DNA of 64,000 nt from Arthrobotrys musiformis (taxonomy: Eukaryota; Ascomycota; Orbiliomycetes; Orbiliales; Orbiliaceae), in NCBI GenBank assembly GCA_036971715.1, contig JAVHJL010000013.1:868001-932000 (forward strand), read 5' to 3'. The position numbers and the translations under genes were made by a program. The first letter of the stretch is position 1, and each line of letters begins with the position of its first letter. This document shows positions 33,698 to 44,646 of this stretch, piece by piece. Under the pieces are notes generated by a model. It saw nothing but the letters and a program-made list of their open reading frames with translations, was not told where the DNA came from and made no database searches.

Positions 33698-36600
33698 TCA
33701 ATCCAACTCCCCAACCTTTCTCGCCGCCGCGCTCCCCAACCTAACAATCCCCTCAGGCCCAGCTAACCCCCCCAGATTTCCCGAACTGCTAACCCTCCTC
33801 TGCGCCGCCATCTGCTGGAACAACCCAAAACTCCCGTCCGTGCCACCGCTACTAACCCTCCTGGGACTCGGGTTCACAACCCTCAACTTCCCTTTGGGCG
33901 CGGTATATACCAACTGCACCACTTTATCGTTCATATGCATACTACTGCCGTCGTCTCTATCCTCAAACCCTCGGGCGAGAAGGAGATCAGTGGCTTCCTG
34001 GTCGTTGACGTTCATTATTTCCGCCTGCTGGGGTTGTAAAGGCGTCGATTCGGATACTGTCGTTTGAGCGGGCTTTTGTCCCGTTTGTGCCTGACGGCGG
34101 CAGAGGACGTTTTTGCGACCCATAGACGATGAACGGCGGTCGTTTGACTGGGCCGAACTCGAGCTTGGATTAAACGTTGCTGCCATCGCAGCTGCACGTC
34201 GTTTTATGGAGGATCCTAGAGATGGAATCCTAGACTTCGCTATAGGTTTTTCGAGTTTTCCGTCTTCTTTTTGTTGTTGGGATAGTGTTTCTGATAGGAG
34301 GGGGGCGATTACTGATTCCCGTGAGGGGTGGGGTTGATGGTGTCCCTGCGATCGCATACGGATTGATCGTACGACTATGGGTTCGTCGACGGCGGTGTTG
34401 GTTATGTATACCATTTTCCCTTTTCCTTCTACGACCGCGTGTTCCCCGTCGAATGTCGAGGAGCGGATTCCGCTGCTTACGCTGGGGACTAAATACCCTT
34501 CCTCGCCTTCGTCATCCTCGCTATCTGTTCCTTCCGTTAACTCTGGGATTGGGGTCGGTGATTTGGATTCAGCGTAGTAGTCCATGATTGAGGATAATCT
34601 GCAATCGTCGTCTGTTCTAGCGGGGCCGGGGTTATACATCTCCTCTCGAACCCTGTCTTCTAAGGATTTACCGCGTTTGATGTGCGGTGTTAGATGTTGC
34701 TGTTCGTCTTCTTCGAAGGTTGTGAGGGGGATGTTGGTGAAAAAGTGGGATGCTGGAGTGACGTCTCTCCATTCGCTGTCGGTGTCTCTGTCCCTATCGC
34801 CTGTTGTGGAGCTCTGTGCTTGTACCAATAGGGGTTTTGTACTGCTGTAAGAGTAGTGGTTGTAGACACCGCTCCCATGAGCGGATGAAGACAGCGAATC
34901 ACGAGGGATCAATGTTGGCGTTGGGAACTCCTCTGCCATCTTTTTGGGGAGGGGTGCGGTTACGCCCTGCGGTCCTACTAGTAGTCTTGGGTTTCTGGGG
35001 CTTTGTTCGCCGTAGGTTTGGCAGGTTGAGAGTAGCATTGGTGGGACGGGGTAGGGTATTTCTTCCGGTGTGGTGTAGTTTTCAGAAGCGTCTAGCGTGC
35101 TGACTTGTCCGTCTGAATATGTTGATGAGCTGGTGATACACCTACTATCCACCGTCTCCGGTGCGCCTGTTGTAGCGGCCGTGCTCTTAGGTGTGTTATT
35201 CGCTGCCCGTCCGGGTCTCAAGTACATATCCTTCACCCCTCCAGAGCCTAAAGTGGAAGATTCCTTCCTACCCCTACCAGAACACCCGCTCTCCTGCCTT
35301 TGTCTTGTCATAACTTCTGCTGCTTGAGCAGCAGCGTCGGCGTTAGCCCACTCTCTAACCCACGCCACCATCTCACTCCTAACACTCCTCCTCCTCTCCT
35401 GCGCCGCAGATTCTTGAAACATGTTTTCCCGTTGCTCCTGTTGTTCCCTCATTCTTTCGACCATTTCCATGTCCACATGAGACGGTTGGTTAGCATGTCT
35501 GTGCGCCCTCGTCGGTGCTGGCGGACGGGGGGGTAATTCCGGACTCCGTGGCATGTTTTCCCTCAGTTGCGTTCCAGTTATTTCTCGACTCCTAAAAAGG
35601 TTGGTTTGTCCCACTCCTGCAGTTTTGCCGTACTCTAAATCCAGGGAGTCGAATTTATCACCTCTGTTCTCGTCGTCTCCGTCTGCTGCTGTATCATTTG
35701 TGAGATCGGCGTATTCTTCTTGTCGTCTGGCGTACCAGAATAATACAGCCAGAACGACGACTAATAGTGCTACGCCGCCGAAGACTCCTGCCAACATTGC
35801 TATATCCCTGTGGTTTCCCTGTTTACCCTCCGCTTCACCCCCCGGCGTGTTTTTGGAGAGTTCTTCGATGGGGTAGTGGTATTGGCTCACCCATTCGTTG
35901 GAGGTTAAGTTCAAAAACCAGGTTTGGTCGTTAACCCTCTGCCGCCCATCGTCATCCAAATCCTCGACGTGGAAGCCAGAGGTGAGCATCATCACGTTCC
36001 CTTCGAGGAGAATACCCGCGTGACCCCACAGCGAAAGATCATTCGCCGGCCCGGCGCCATCGATTTCTTCGGTTGCATTGTAGGTTTCCCATTCCCAGCC
36101 TTGGCCGTCGGTTGTTAGATCACCGATTTTGAGGGTGATTATGGGGGGAGTGGCGGGTCGGGTTATGTTTCCTATCCATCCGCCGAAGATTATAATTCTG
36201 TTGTTTTCGGGGTCGAGGACGGCTGTGTGTCCTGCGCGCGGGGTGATGTTGTTATTTGATAAAGTTGTCGAGACGAAGGTCCATGATTCCGATTGTGGCG
36301 TGAAGAGTGCCAATTGACCTAATCCCACGAACCGATTTGAAGATGTATACCCACCGAGGATTAACATACTTGTAGCATTTCCTTCCGCAGGGTTTGTGGA
36401 TTTTAGAGGGGTCATGGAGAATCCCGCTTCTGGGATTGGAGGGTTTTTGGAGGTGGAGACGAGGATATCTAGTGATGACGAGGGATCTGTGTTTTCTTCC
36501 TTTGCGGCAGGGGTGGGCGTTGAAGTTATTGCTGTGGTTGAGGTGGGTTTTGTAGATATGCTACTTGGTGTCTTCAATAAACTTGAAGTTTGAAATGTCG

Positions 36601-37591
36601 TACTCTTCGAGTTTGCGATAGTTCTTGTGGTCTGTACACCCGTACTGGTAGCACTCTCGCTCTCGCTCTCACTCTCCAAACTCCTCGTCTCGCTCCAAAC
36701 TGAAGACCGAGATATAACCGTAGACACCCCCCCGGAAGCTGTAGCAGCAATAGATCGAGATAGAGCCGTAGACACCTCGGAAGCCGTAGAACTCCACACT
36801 GTCTCATCCTCCCCATCCCCAATATCAATCTGCCTCCTTCGTAACCCCTCCCCTCCATCAAGCACAGCCGTCGAATTCTCAACCCTCCACACATCCGCCG
36901 AAAACGTATCATTCCTCCCATTCCCCAGAAACGCCTCGCCGCCAATACACACCCCGCCAAAAGAATATAACCTCTCCCCACCAGTCAACACCGAGGACCC
37001 ATCCTCCTCATCATAAATATCCGCCATGAAGCCTCTCCCCAAATACCTAGACGAGGGACTCCAATCCGCGCCGGGGTTAAGTTTGATCTCCTCCCAATCC
37101 TCCTTCCCTGCCCCGGAGCGGTAGATAGTATACCCCCCAACTCCATCCCCACCATCACAAACAACAGGAAAAGTCATCAACCAGACCTCCCCGGTATCCC
37201 TCCCCACCCGTCCATCGGCAATATCATCCAAATGCCCCTTCCGACTAAACACCACAACCCCCTCCCCTCCTCCAACCAAGAAATTAGGAACCTGAACCCC
37301 ATCTACATCCTGCGTAAAATCTCCGTTGTATAATAGCGAGGAATCTATGTATGATCCCGGTGAGGGGTTTGCGAGAAAGACGGATTTGAAGTTTAGGAGC
37401 GTTCGTGAGGTTGAGGAGTGGTAGAGGGAGGGTTGGATGTGGAGGATCGGATTGCCGGTTGAAGTGTGGGTTTTAAAGATCGAGGCGGGGAGGGGGTAGT
37501 GTAGTGCTGATGCTGTGGGGAGGAGGAAGAGGAGGAAGAGGTTTGAGGAGTTGTGATTCCGCCGCCGTCTTCTTTGGTGGTTTGACGGCAT
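33698..37591 (-). CDS. Kelch-repeat, single-pass membrane protein (1297 aa)
   Basis: One intronless frame. An Arg-rich start precedes a hydrophobic signal segment (FLLFLLPTASA). The outer part has kelch-type blades: LYSFGG, LILGGYTSSNRF, ITPRAGHTAVLD followed by IIIFGGWIG, and ALTSGF-like WFLNLTSNEW. These are split by a long Ser/Thr-rich stretch (about residues 285-385). A single membrane helix (LAGVFGGVALLVVVLAVLFWYARR, about 597-622) is followed by about 670 disordered cytoplasmic residues, rich in Ser, Pro and Glu, with acidic stretches. Several N-glycosylation motifs lie in the outer part. This architecture (extracellular beta-propeller, one TM, long tail) occurs in filamentous ascomycetes, where roles are mostly unknown, possibly cell-wall sensing or polarity. 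The function is not assigned. Confidence 0.85.
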   Translation of the reverse strand: MPSNHQRRRRRNHNSSNLFLLFLLPTASALHYPLPASIFKTHTSTGNPILHIQPSLYHSSTSRTLLNFKSVFLANPSPGSYIDSSLLYNGDFTQDVDGVQVPNFLVGGGEGVVVFSRKGHLDDIADGRVGRDTGEVWLMTFPVVCDGGDGVGGYTIYRSGAGKEDWEEIKLNPGADWSPSSRYLGRGFMADIYDEEDGSSVLTGGERLYSFGGVCIGGEAFLGNGRNDTFSADVWRVENSTAVLDGGEGLRRRQIDIGDGEDETVWSSTASEVSTALSRSIAATASGGVSTVISRSSVWSETRSLESESESESATSTGVQTTRTIANSKSTTFQTSSLLKTPSSISTKPTSTTAITSTPTPAAKEENTDPSSSLDILVSTSKNPPIPEAGFSMTPLKSTNPAEGNATSMLILGGYTSSNRFVGLGQLALFTPQSESWTFVSTTLSNNNITPRAGHTAVLDPENNRIIIFGGWIGNITRPATPPIITLKIGDLTTDGQGWEWETYNATEEIDGAGPANDLSLWGHAGILLEGNVMMLTSGFHVEDLDDDGRQRVNDQTWFLNLTSNEWVSQYHYPIEELSKNTPGGEAEGKQGNHRDIAMLAGVFGGVALLVVVLAVLFWYARRQEEYADLTNDTAADGDDENRGDKFDSLDLEYGKTAGVGQTNLFRSREITGTQLRENMPRSPELPPRPPAPTRAHRHANQPSHVDMEMVERMREQQEQRENMFQESAAQERRRSVRSEMVAWVREWANADAAAQAAEVMTRQRQESGCSGRGRKESSTLGSGGVKDMYLRPGRAANNTPKSTAATTGAPETVDSRCITSSSTYSDGQVSTLDASENYTTPEEIPYPVPPMLLSTCQTYGEQSPRNPRLLVGPQGVTAPLPKKMAEEFPTPTLIPRDSLSSSAHGSGVYNHYSYSSTKPLLVQAQSSTTGDRDRDTDSEWRDVTPASHFFTNIPLTTFEEDEQQHLTPHIKRGKSLEDRVREEMYNPGPARTDDDCRLSSIMDYYAESKSPTPIPELTEGTDSEDDEGEEGYLVPSVSSGIRSSTFDGEHAVVEGKGKMVYITNTAVDEPIVVRSIRMRSQGHHQPHPSRESVIAPLLSETLSQQQKEDGKLEKPIAKSRIPSLGSSIKRRAAAMAATFNPSSSSAQSNDRRSSSMGRKNVLCRRQAQTGQKPAQTTVSESTPLQPQQAEIMNVNDQEATDLLLARGFEDRDDGSSMHMNDKVVQLVYTAPKGKLRVVNPSPRRVSSGGTDGSFGLFQQMAAQRRVSSSGNLGGLAGPEGIVRLGSAAARKVGELD

Positions 37592-39193
37592 TTTTATTAG
37601 TATTACTTTTATATTATAGTCGAGTATAGACCCGAACCGTATATGGTTGATTGTATATATTAACTCGGTATCTTGGGTCGGCGTGCAGCGGTGTCGATTC
37701 TATGCGTCGTCAGTATCCGCGCCGCACACAAGATGTTTCGAACTCCTCCAAACTACCTTTCCGAAAACCTGACAAGAAGTTTTACTTTCGAATCGATCGA
37801 TATCGAACCCTTCCAGGAAGAAAGGGAGGAAGAAAAGAAAGATCAAAAAATCAAAACAAAGGGGATTTCAAAAGGCTTCAAAACGAAAACTAGAGAATGG
37901 GGCTCTATAAAGGATACCTCGTAGCAATCCCACGTAAACAACGTATATCCATTCCCTCTTCCCATGCCCTCCTCTCGAAGCAAGTATAAAGTATAGCTTC
38001 ACCTCTTTTCTCTGCATAAAAATTCCAGCTAAGTGTAGTGGATACGTCCTCAAGGAAACCACCCGCCAAAAGCCTCGCAGCAACGCATACCGTCTGTTGG
38101 ATTCTTGTCCCCAAATGAAGCTCCAGTCGTCGCCGTGACGATATTAAATACTAACATCACCCAGAATGAATGGCGACTCCATCTTTCCCCGCGGCCCAAT
38201 AAAAAATAAAATAAAATAAAATAAACCGTCCCATCCAACATACATCCAACAGAATGACATACCAAGCGCAGCCTGGTTCTAGCTATACAACACATCAAGT
38301 TCGTCAGTGGGTCCCTCCGGCGTCCCAAATGTTCCACTTCCAGGCTCGAGAATGCAACATTTTTTCCCTTTAGCTTCCCACCCCATCAAAATCCTCGTGC
38401 TAATTAACATACCGAATGCGGTCACATATTTTTGGAACCGGGATTAGCTCCAGCTCGTGATCAGCTACCTAGCTTTACCATCCATCCCATGGATCCAGGA
38501 ATCCCACCAAGGGGCGTTGTCCGATCCGACCAAAAATCGTGCGGTTTAAGCGGTATTGTTGAGATCGGGTGAAAGATGATATATCGGTACCTACATGAGT
38601 CGGGTTTTTAGTGTGCATTTAAACGGATTCGGTACCCGTTGAGTGATCTAGAACGGTATTCTATAACGTTAACAGGTACCGATGTCCCGTACTGGGATGG
38701 AAATCGACTAGGACCGGCAGTGTCGCTCCCAGTTTCGTATATGCCAAAAAAGGGATGACGGAGCTAGTACTTATTTTGATGCACCATCTACGAAGGACGC
38801 GATTGTGCCCGGTTAATATTGCTGAATTTCTGTATTTCTCCCACTTTCGAAAGACCTGCCTATCAAGACTTATTTCGTACGCTAGTTTTCTTAGAATGTA
38901 TGTATAACCCTGGCCTGGCCTTAAGGTCGGTGTATACATGTACACTTTCGGCTATAGCTGGTCTCGTACCCAGACCGCACAAAGAGAGACCGAACTTTGA
39001 ATTTATATTCGGAAATATTCTATACGATATATGCTGGCTCAAATACATGACAAAAAACAAACGTTAGGGCTAGCCAAAGTACTAGTTAAAACATGTAGGT
39101 ACTAGTATCGATCAAACTCGGGGGCTGCTCGTCTGGTGACGAGACGAAGCGTATGTACGCCTCCTCTTTATCAAAATCTTAAAGCCTCTAAAG
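37592..39193. other. Intergenic stretch
   Basis: It holds the upstream region of the kelch gene and the 3' flank of the multi-TM gene. An AAAAT-type repeat lies near 38201-38225. No gene is supported. Confidence 0.5.
38201..38225. repeat. AAAAT microsatellite
   Basis: About four AAAAT units in non-coding DNA. Confidence 0.8.
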
Positions 39194-41111
39194 CTAAGGC
39201 AGTACTAATAAAGGGGTATCCGAAGTGCTGGACCCGGTCGGTTTTTCCCCCAACCTCACCTCCGTCTTATCACCCCCCTTAACCTCGAACGCAAGCTCCC
39301 CAACCTTCACATCATCCGAACCCCCACTCCATTTCAGAATCGCATCTTCGGCAACCCCGCTCCCACCCTTGGCAAGCCCTAGAATCGCAGACTTGTAATC
39401 TAAAAAGTCGCGATCATCGAGATTGACCACATACCGCTTCTTCAGGTAAAAATACTCCAGCAACGTCCCAATACAGATCAAAGTAATCAGAACGATCAAC
39501 GCAATGGCAAAATCAAGGTTACCGATCCGTACTGTTTCAAGCTCGGTTACCATCCCTGTTGCTGTCCTCATGTCGTTCGCGATTACCAACTGTGCTGCGC
39601 CGACGCCGCCTATGATGTTATCTATCAGTGACTCTACTCCCCGCAGTGCCCCGACGACTGTATCGTCTAACGCGGGTGAGACCCCTCGCCCTCTGCTGAG
39701 ACCGACGTTCTTGATGTTGCGATTAAACGCATCCCCCAAAACGGAAGTGTATAACGTCGTCATCGTCTGAGATAAATATGAAACCCCAAGGAATGTATTA
39801 TTAGCCAGGATTCTAGTGGGATCAATGTCGGTAACATTAACCCCAAGCACCGATTCTAGCGGCGTGATAGCAATCTCTTTAGCCCGGATGTTGACTTCGA
39901 CTTTAAACCTCGTCGGTACGAATTTGACTTCGCACTGGGTGTTTTGTAAATGTGGGTATCTGCTTCCGGCCAGAAAGCCGTATATGTAACGACCCTGTCC
40001 GATTACTGCGCCGATGGCGCTGATATAATCGCTATTGGTCACTCCCCAGGCCGGGAAACCGGTCCAGTTCCCGTTCGGTAGGGTCCCGTTTACCCAGAAA
40101 CCTCTTGTGCGTGTACTGTTCGAGTTATCGGGGATGTCGAAATCTAATTCGTTGAAGAAAACCTGGTTGGACGTATTTTTCCCGCATGATACGCCGGTCT
40201 TGTACCCGTCTTCGTAGTAGTAGTATGAACGCACTCGCTCGATTGGGACCTTTGGGTTTGTGATTCTGATATCTCTGAGCCCCACCGAGGCGCCGACGCC
40301 GTAGGATCGGCCGATGTAGGTGTACCCTGCGTTATCGAGTTTTGGGTTTCTGGGGCTGATGGTTTCGTTTTGCGAGGAGGATTGCGTTATGGCGTTGAGG
40401 AGGAGACCAGTCGCGGCTGTTGATGCGTCGACGGATTAGTAAATTATGTTATATACTTCAGCAGTTATGTATAATATAATCGCATCAATGTTCGGCGTGC
40501 ATGGTTTATATATACATACTCTTCCACGGGACATACGAAAAGACGCCCCGATCGATTCCAACCCCCTCCAGGTTCTCAAGTTTATCGCATTCCGTCCCAG
40601 GAGGACACTGAATAGCCCACCACTCCGCAGACGTAAGCGTGTAATTCGCCACGGGCATCTCAATCCCCACATCCGGATTATAATCTGTCCTAAGAGCCGG
40701 CGTAATAGACGCAACCCACAGAATCGCAGGAACCTGCAGAATAACCAGCCAAACGATAGACGAAAGCGAATTCCTCCAAGTGCCCCCGTCCAATACCAGC
40801 GAACCCTCCTTCATCGCCTGGCGTAGTTTCAAACTATCGAGCGATATAGCTCTATCTTCGGAAGAAGATAATAGGCGAGAATTCGTGGCGAAGACTACGA
40901 GGCTTTCGAGGATGTAGACTTGGCCTTTTGCTAGGAGACCGGAGACCACTCGTGCGACGATAGCGATGAAAGTGCCGTCTCGGACCCAGGAGACCCAGCT
41001 CCCGTCGTAGATCTTGAGGTCTCTGGAGAGCCATAGCACGATGGCGGCTCCCACCGCGGATATCGCAATCCAGATGATGAACATCCGCCTCCTAAAGAAG
41101 GTCTGTGACAT
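39194..41111 (-). CDS. Multi-TM membrane protein of unknown function (604 aa)
   Basis: Exons 41111-40520 and 40416-39194 join in frame (donor GTATGT, branch-like TACTAATC, acceptor CATCAACAG) to 604 residues. The N-terminal part has an initial membrane helix after FFRRRMF, a second about residues 45-75, and a third about 120-145 (SIVWLVILQVPAILWVASI). A long outer loop with several N-glycosylation sites (NSTRT, NGTLP, NWTG, NVTD, NNTF) follows, then a last helix (FAIALIVLITLICIGTLLEYFYL) and a charged cytoplasmic tail. No family is recognised. Upstream (41272-41520) a frame with membrane-like composition might be a lost exon or relic. The substrate and role are unknown. Confidence 0.72.
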
Positions 41112-43399
41112 TTTGACAAAATATAACCCCAGAAAATGGTATATGAAAAACTACTACCTTGGGTTAGGAGGACTGGATATGAGACAAAAACTAATATCGT
41201 GATAAAAGAAAATATAGCAAAGACAACGAAAATACAGGCCTAATATTTTAAAAGAGAGGAGCGGGGTAAACTCAGACGACCTGGCGAGGTTCCCTTGACG
41301 CTAAGGAATATAAAATCTCCCTTATATCTTCCCACAGCAAGGCTACCAAAAGTCCTAGCAAATTGCGGAATAGATCGCTCGTCCAGTAGGGGGTGTATAA
41401 ACCCAAAGCCATGCTTCCCACGAAACAAAAATCTTTGTTCCACAACCAATCCACCAAAAATCTCAACCCAAGAGCCTCCCGCTTGATGCACACAGGATCT
41501 TGATCCAATAATACCCTGCCGTGCGGTAGGGATGGCTCTCGTACTATTCGGCGATAGGTTTCACCCGAACTTCAGACCCACCGGAGCGGGCTGCTTAGTC
41601 TTGCTGTGCCACTCTAGCGAAAATCCCGTAGCCAAATCTACGGTCCCGCTCCCGGGACTCTTTCCAGAGTGACTAAGTCAGCGCTAGTGTAATTATGCAT
41701 GTAAACTTTGGCTTAATTTGGAAGTCACACAAGGGCTTCCTGCGGCCCGAGTTCAGGTGATTGCTCATGCGAGCGAATTGATGAAACCGCGCGCTAACCT
41801 GCACCCGTGCATCTGCATACGATATCTGCAAGCTGGAAGAGTTGAACTGTGGCCAAGGCTACAAAAATGGCATCAAGGTGCATATATATTTGAACGATCG
41901 AACAACCATCATCGAGCTCTTCTTTCCTTCCTTTCTTTTTTCTCTTCCACGGTTTTTTTTTCTTTTCGAGTTTTTTTTTTAAGGTCTGTCTGTTGTTTGT
42001 TTCGTTTCATTTCGTTTTTCCATATTAGTCACGGGGTTTGCTGAAATATCGTCGAATCGCGCGATAGCCTGCATCAAGCGATTGTTTATTTATTTTTAGC
42101 ACCCATTTACTTGCCTACAGGACTACAAATCGGGGCCTTCCAAACTCAAGGAAATCCTCCCCAGGGGGTCCCAAAATGTGTTGTTTTTGCTCGAAGATTG
42201 TAGTAAATCGCAGTAGATTATCACGCCAAGAATCATATTCCTGAGTCTATACGGTACAAAAGCCAGGGAATCCCAGGCCGAGCTCCACAACGTAGATTTC
42301 CATATACCATGTATAATGCCAATGATCGTATTTATGAGGATACAAAGTTTAAACTTTCGGGCCCGATAGCGGCTGGGGTTCTAGGATCTGGGTCTCAGGT
42401 TCGCGAGACTGATCCTGGGCGGGAACCCCACCACAAGATAAAGTTGTAGCTAAATTTAGCACCGAATGCGTTGCGGGTGTGGTTTTTGAGGGGTAACACA
42501 GACCGGCTATGGTCTCGTAGTCCGGGGGGCGCTCACCTATGTTAACCCAGACGAGTTTGGTTTGCGGGCGGACGGGACTGTGACCCCCAGGCTAGACGAT
42601 TTAGATAACCAGCATCGAGGCTGCTAACCTAAGCAATAAAATTGCCAAGGTTCCGGCTTCCGCAGTGCAGACAAGCCAAAAAAATTAAACTGTGATGTGA
42701 TATGAAGATATCACAGCGCCTTTATAGGCTTTATAATCCAGTTCTCGAAGCTTAAGAACAGAAAGGCTCAGTCTTTAGGCCTTTTTTGTCTCCTACGCGG
42801 TCCCGGATCGAAAGACTTTATAAAGCCAAGTCCTCCTTATCTTCTATTCCCGTCTTTTCATATCCAACCTTATATTATCAATTTAATGTCATACATACCT
42901 AACCATTATATATACCTAGGTAATTTACCCTAAATTATAGAATTACCACAAACCAATTTATTATAAAAAGTTAAAGCCCATGGTTATTTCACATTATTCA
43001 ACAGATCATGATAATCATAATAGCTATATAGGCTACAATGCAGCTACCGTAGCCACACAAGGCCAAATTTACTATTGATTTGTGTATGCTCGCTTGCAAT
43101 GTGTCGAAACCGTGATCGATCACCGTGCAAAAATGATTGCTATCCTGTATATTTCAATTGATACATACTCATAGCATAGCATGTCCATTCTAAAGACCTT
43201 CAAGCAAAAAAAACATATATTTCCCTCACTAGAGATGTAGATGCTCCTTTAGCTATACAAAATGGATTCTTAGCTTTACATGACTTTTCCCTCTTTCCAA
43301 CCTATGGCTGAACTACACCCCCCCATTTTCAACCATATATGCATACTGCTACTATACTGTAACAAAGCAAGATAATATATTCCGATTATACATCTTAGC
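41112..43399. other. Intergenic stretch with a strong nested hairpin
   Basis: No supported gene. A minus-strand frame at 41272-41520 has plausible codon use (NKDFCFVGSMALGLYTPYW) but no ATG, splice partners or family. At 42375-42429 there is a nested inverted repeat (listed separately). Upstream of 43400 the sequence is AT-rich. Confidence 0.5.
42375..42429. other. Nested inverted repeat that can form a hairpin of about 18 paired bases
   Basis: Three stem pairs are nested in order: GGGGTTC (42375-42381) with GAACCCC (42423-42429), AGGATC (42383-42388) with GATCCT (42411-42416), and GTCTC (42392-42396) with GAGAC (42405-42409), closing on an 8-base loop. It lies in non-coding DNA. It could be part of an RNA gene, a foldback element or chance. 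Confidence 0.75.
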
Positions 43400-44646
43400 T
43401 TAATACGCATCATTGTCTTCTGGTTCTTCCCCAGATTTCCCACCAGCCTGAGCATCTTCCTCGAGTTGCTCCTTAGTAGCGTCATCGATCTTCTCGTTCT
43501 GAGCCTCTTCGAGGTCTTCCGGATCGAGCTTTTCTCCACCCACAGCCTCCTCGATCTCCTCTTTCGTAGGAGTCTGGGTAGCCTCGCGGCCAGGTTCATT
43601 GTCAGGTGGCAGAGTAACGGTCGTTGCACCGGCTGTTACAGTGACGACCTGGGGAGCCTGGCTAATTGTGATAACGGATTGAGTAACGGTGACGACACTC
43701 TCATTTTGCACTGTAACGGTGCTCTTCTCGGTGACGGTGATGGTACCGGCCTTGGTGCAAATTGAGGTTCTGGGGACGCCTTTGATGATGATGGTAATAA
43801 TTTGACCTTTCCTGACGATAACAACTCGAGGGCGATTTACGAAAATGATAGTAGGCCTAGGGATAGCAATAATGTCGCCCTTGGTGACGGTGACAGTCTT
43901 TCCTTGGTTGACGGTGACGACCTTTGGCGGAAGTCTAACGGTTCTAGGTGGCTGAGGTGGTGGCGGTTTAGCCGCAGCTGAGCCAACTTGCTGAATGGGA
44001 ACACACCCTCCGAAAGGACCGTTCCTAATATTCCGGTTAGCCAGTCATATCATAAGATGCGGAATGAGATTTTAAATCTTACTTGGCCTTGTTCTCACAT
44101 CTGACCATGCAAATGTTTTTTGCGGTCTTCCCGTTCTTTGTAGTATACGATCCTTTGCAGTCCATGTCTGCAGGTAAAGGCACCACCAATTGACAGGTCT
44201 TTTTAGCGCCTCCAACGAAAATGGATTTTGCATTCCCATGACAGTTCTTCGTAGGAGTTATTGTTTGCGAGAACGATTGTGCAGTCCCAAGATAATCAAT
44301 CTTGCAGGTAAATGCTCCGGCACCATCGGCGTTCACCTGGTAAACCAGAATATTCAAAGTACCACCACGGTTGACTTTCGGAATACCATTCTTGCGTGGT
44401 GTCGAATTAATATCCCTTGTGCCAGCCGCCATGCACGGGTTTCAAATTAAAAACAGCGATATCTCTTTGGTGGGCAAATTTCCAGGTTCCTTTTCGCGGG
44501 GTATCTGGCTGACGTCCCAGACCAAAGCCGTGAATATTCGGATCGGCGCTTCCCCAAGCATCTACGAATACTGCGTGGGCAGTTATGACATCACTGAAGG
44601 TGACCACAGCAACAACAGCTGTATTGAAAAGAGTGGAAAAATGCAT
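43400..44646 (-). CDS. Egh16-like secreted protein (GEgh16/MAS family) with an apparent frameshift
   Basis: The start MHFSTLF begins a signal peptide (AVVAVVTFSDVITAHA), then ADPNIHGFGLG and TPRKGTWKF..QRDIAVF, as in Egh16/MAS proteins. At about 44441-44410 the frame changes: downstream family residues (AAGTRDINS, VYQVNADGAGAFTC, NICMVRCEN) continue in the next frame, and no intron can bridge them. A real intron follows (GTAAGA donor at 44082, acceptor before 44024), restoring NGPFGGCVP. The C-terminal part is unusual: Val/Thr beta-rich repeats (VTVNQGKTVTVTKG, VTVTQSVITISQ) and an acidic tail to 43400. The family is secreted and known from appressorium and host-contact stages; the role here is inferred. 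The frameshift could be a sequencing error or a true break. Confidence 0.8.
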
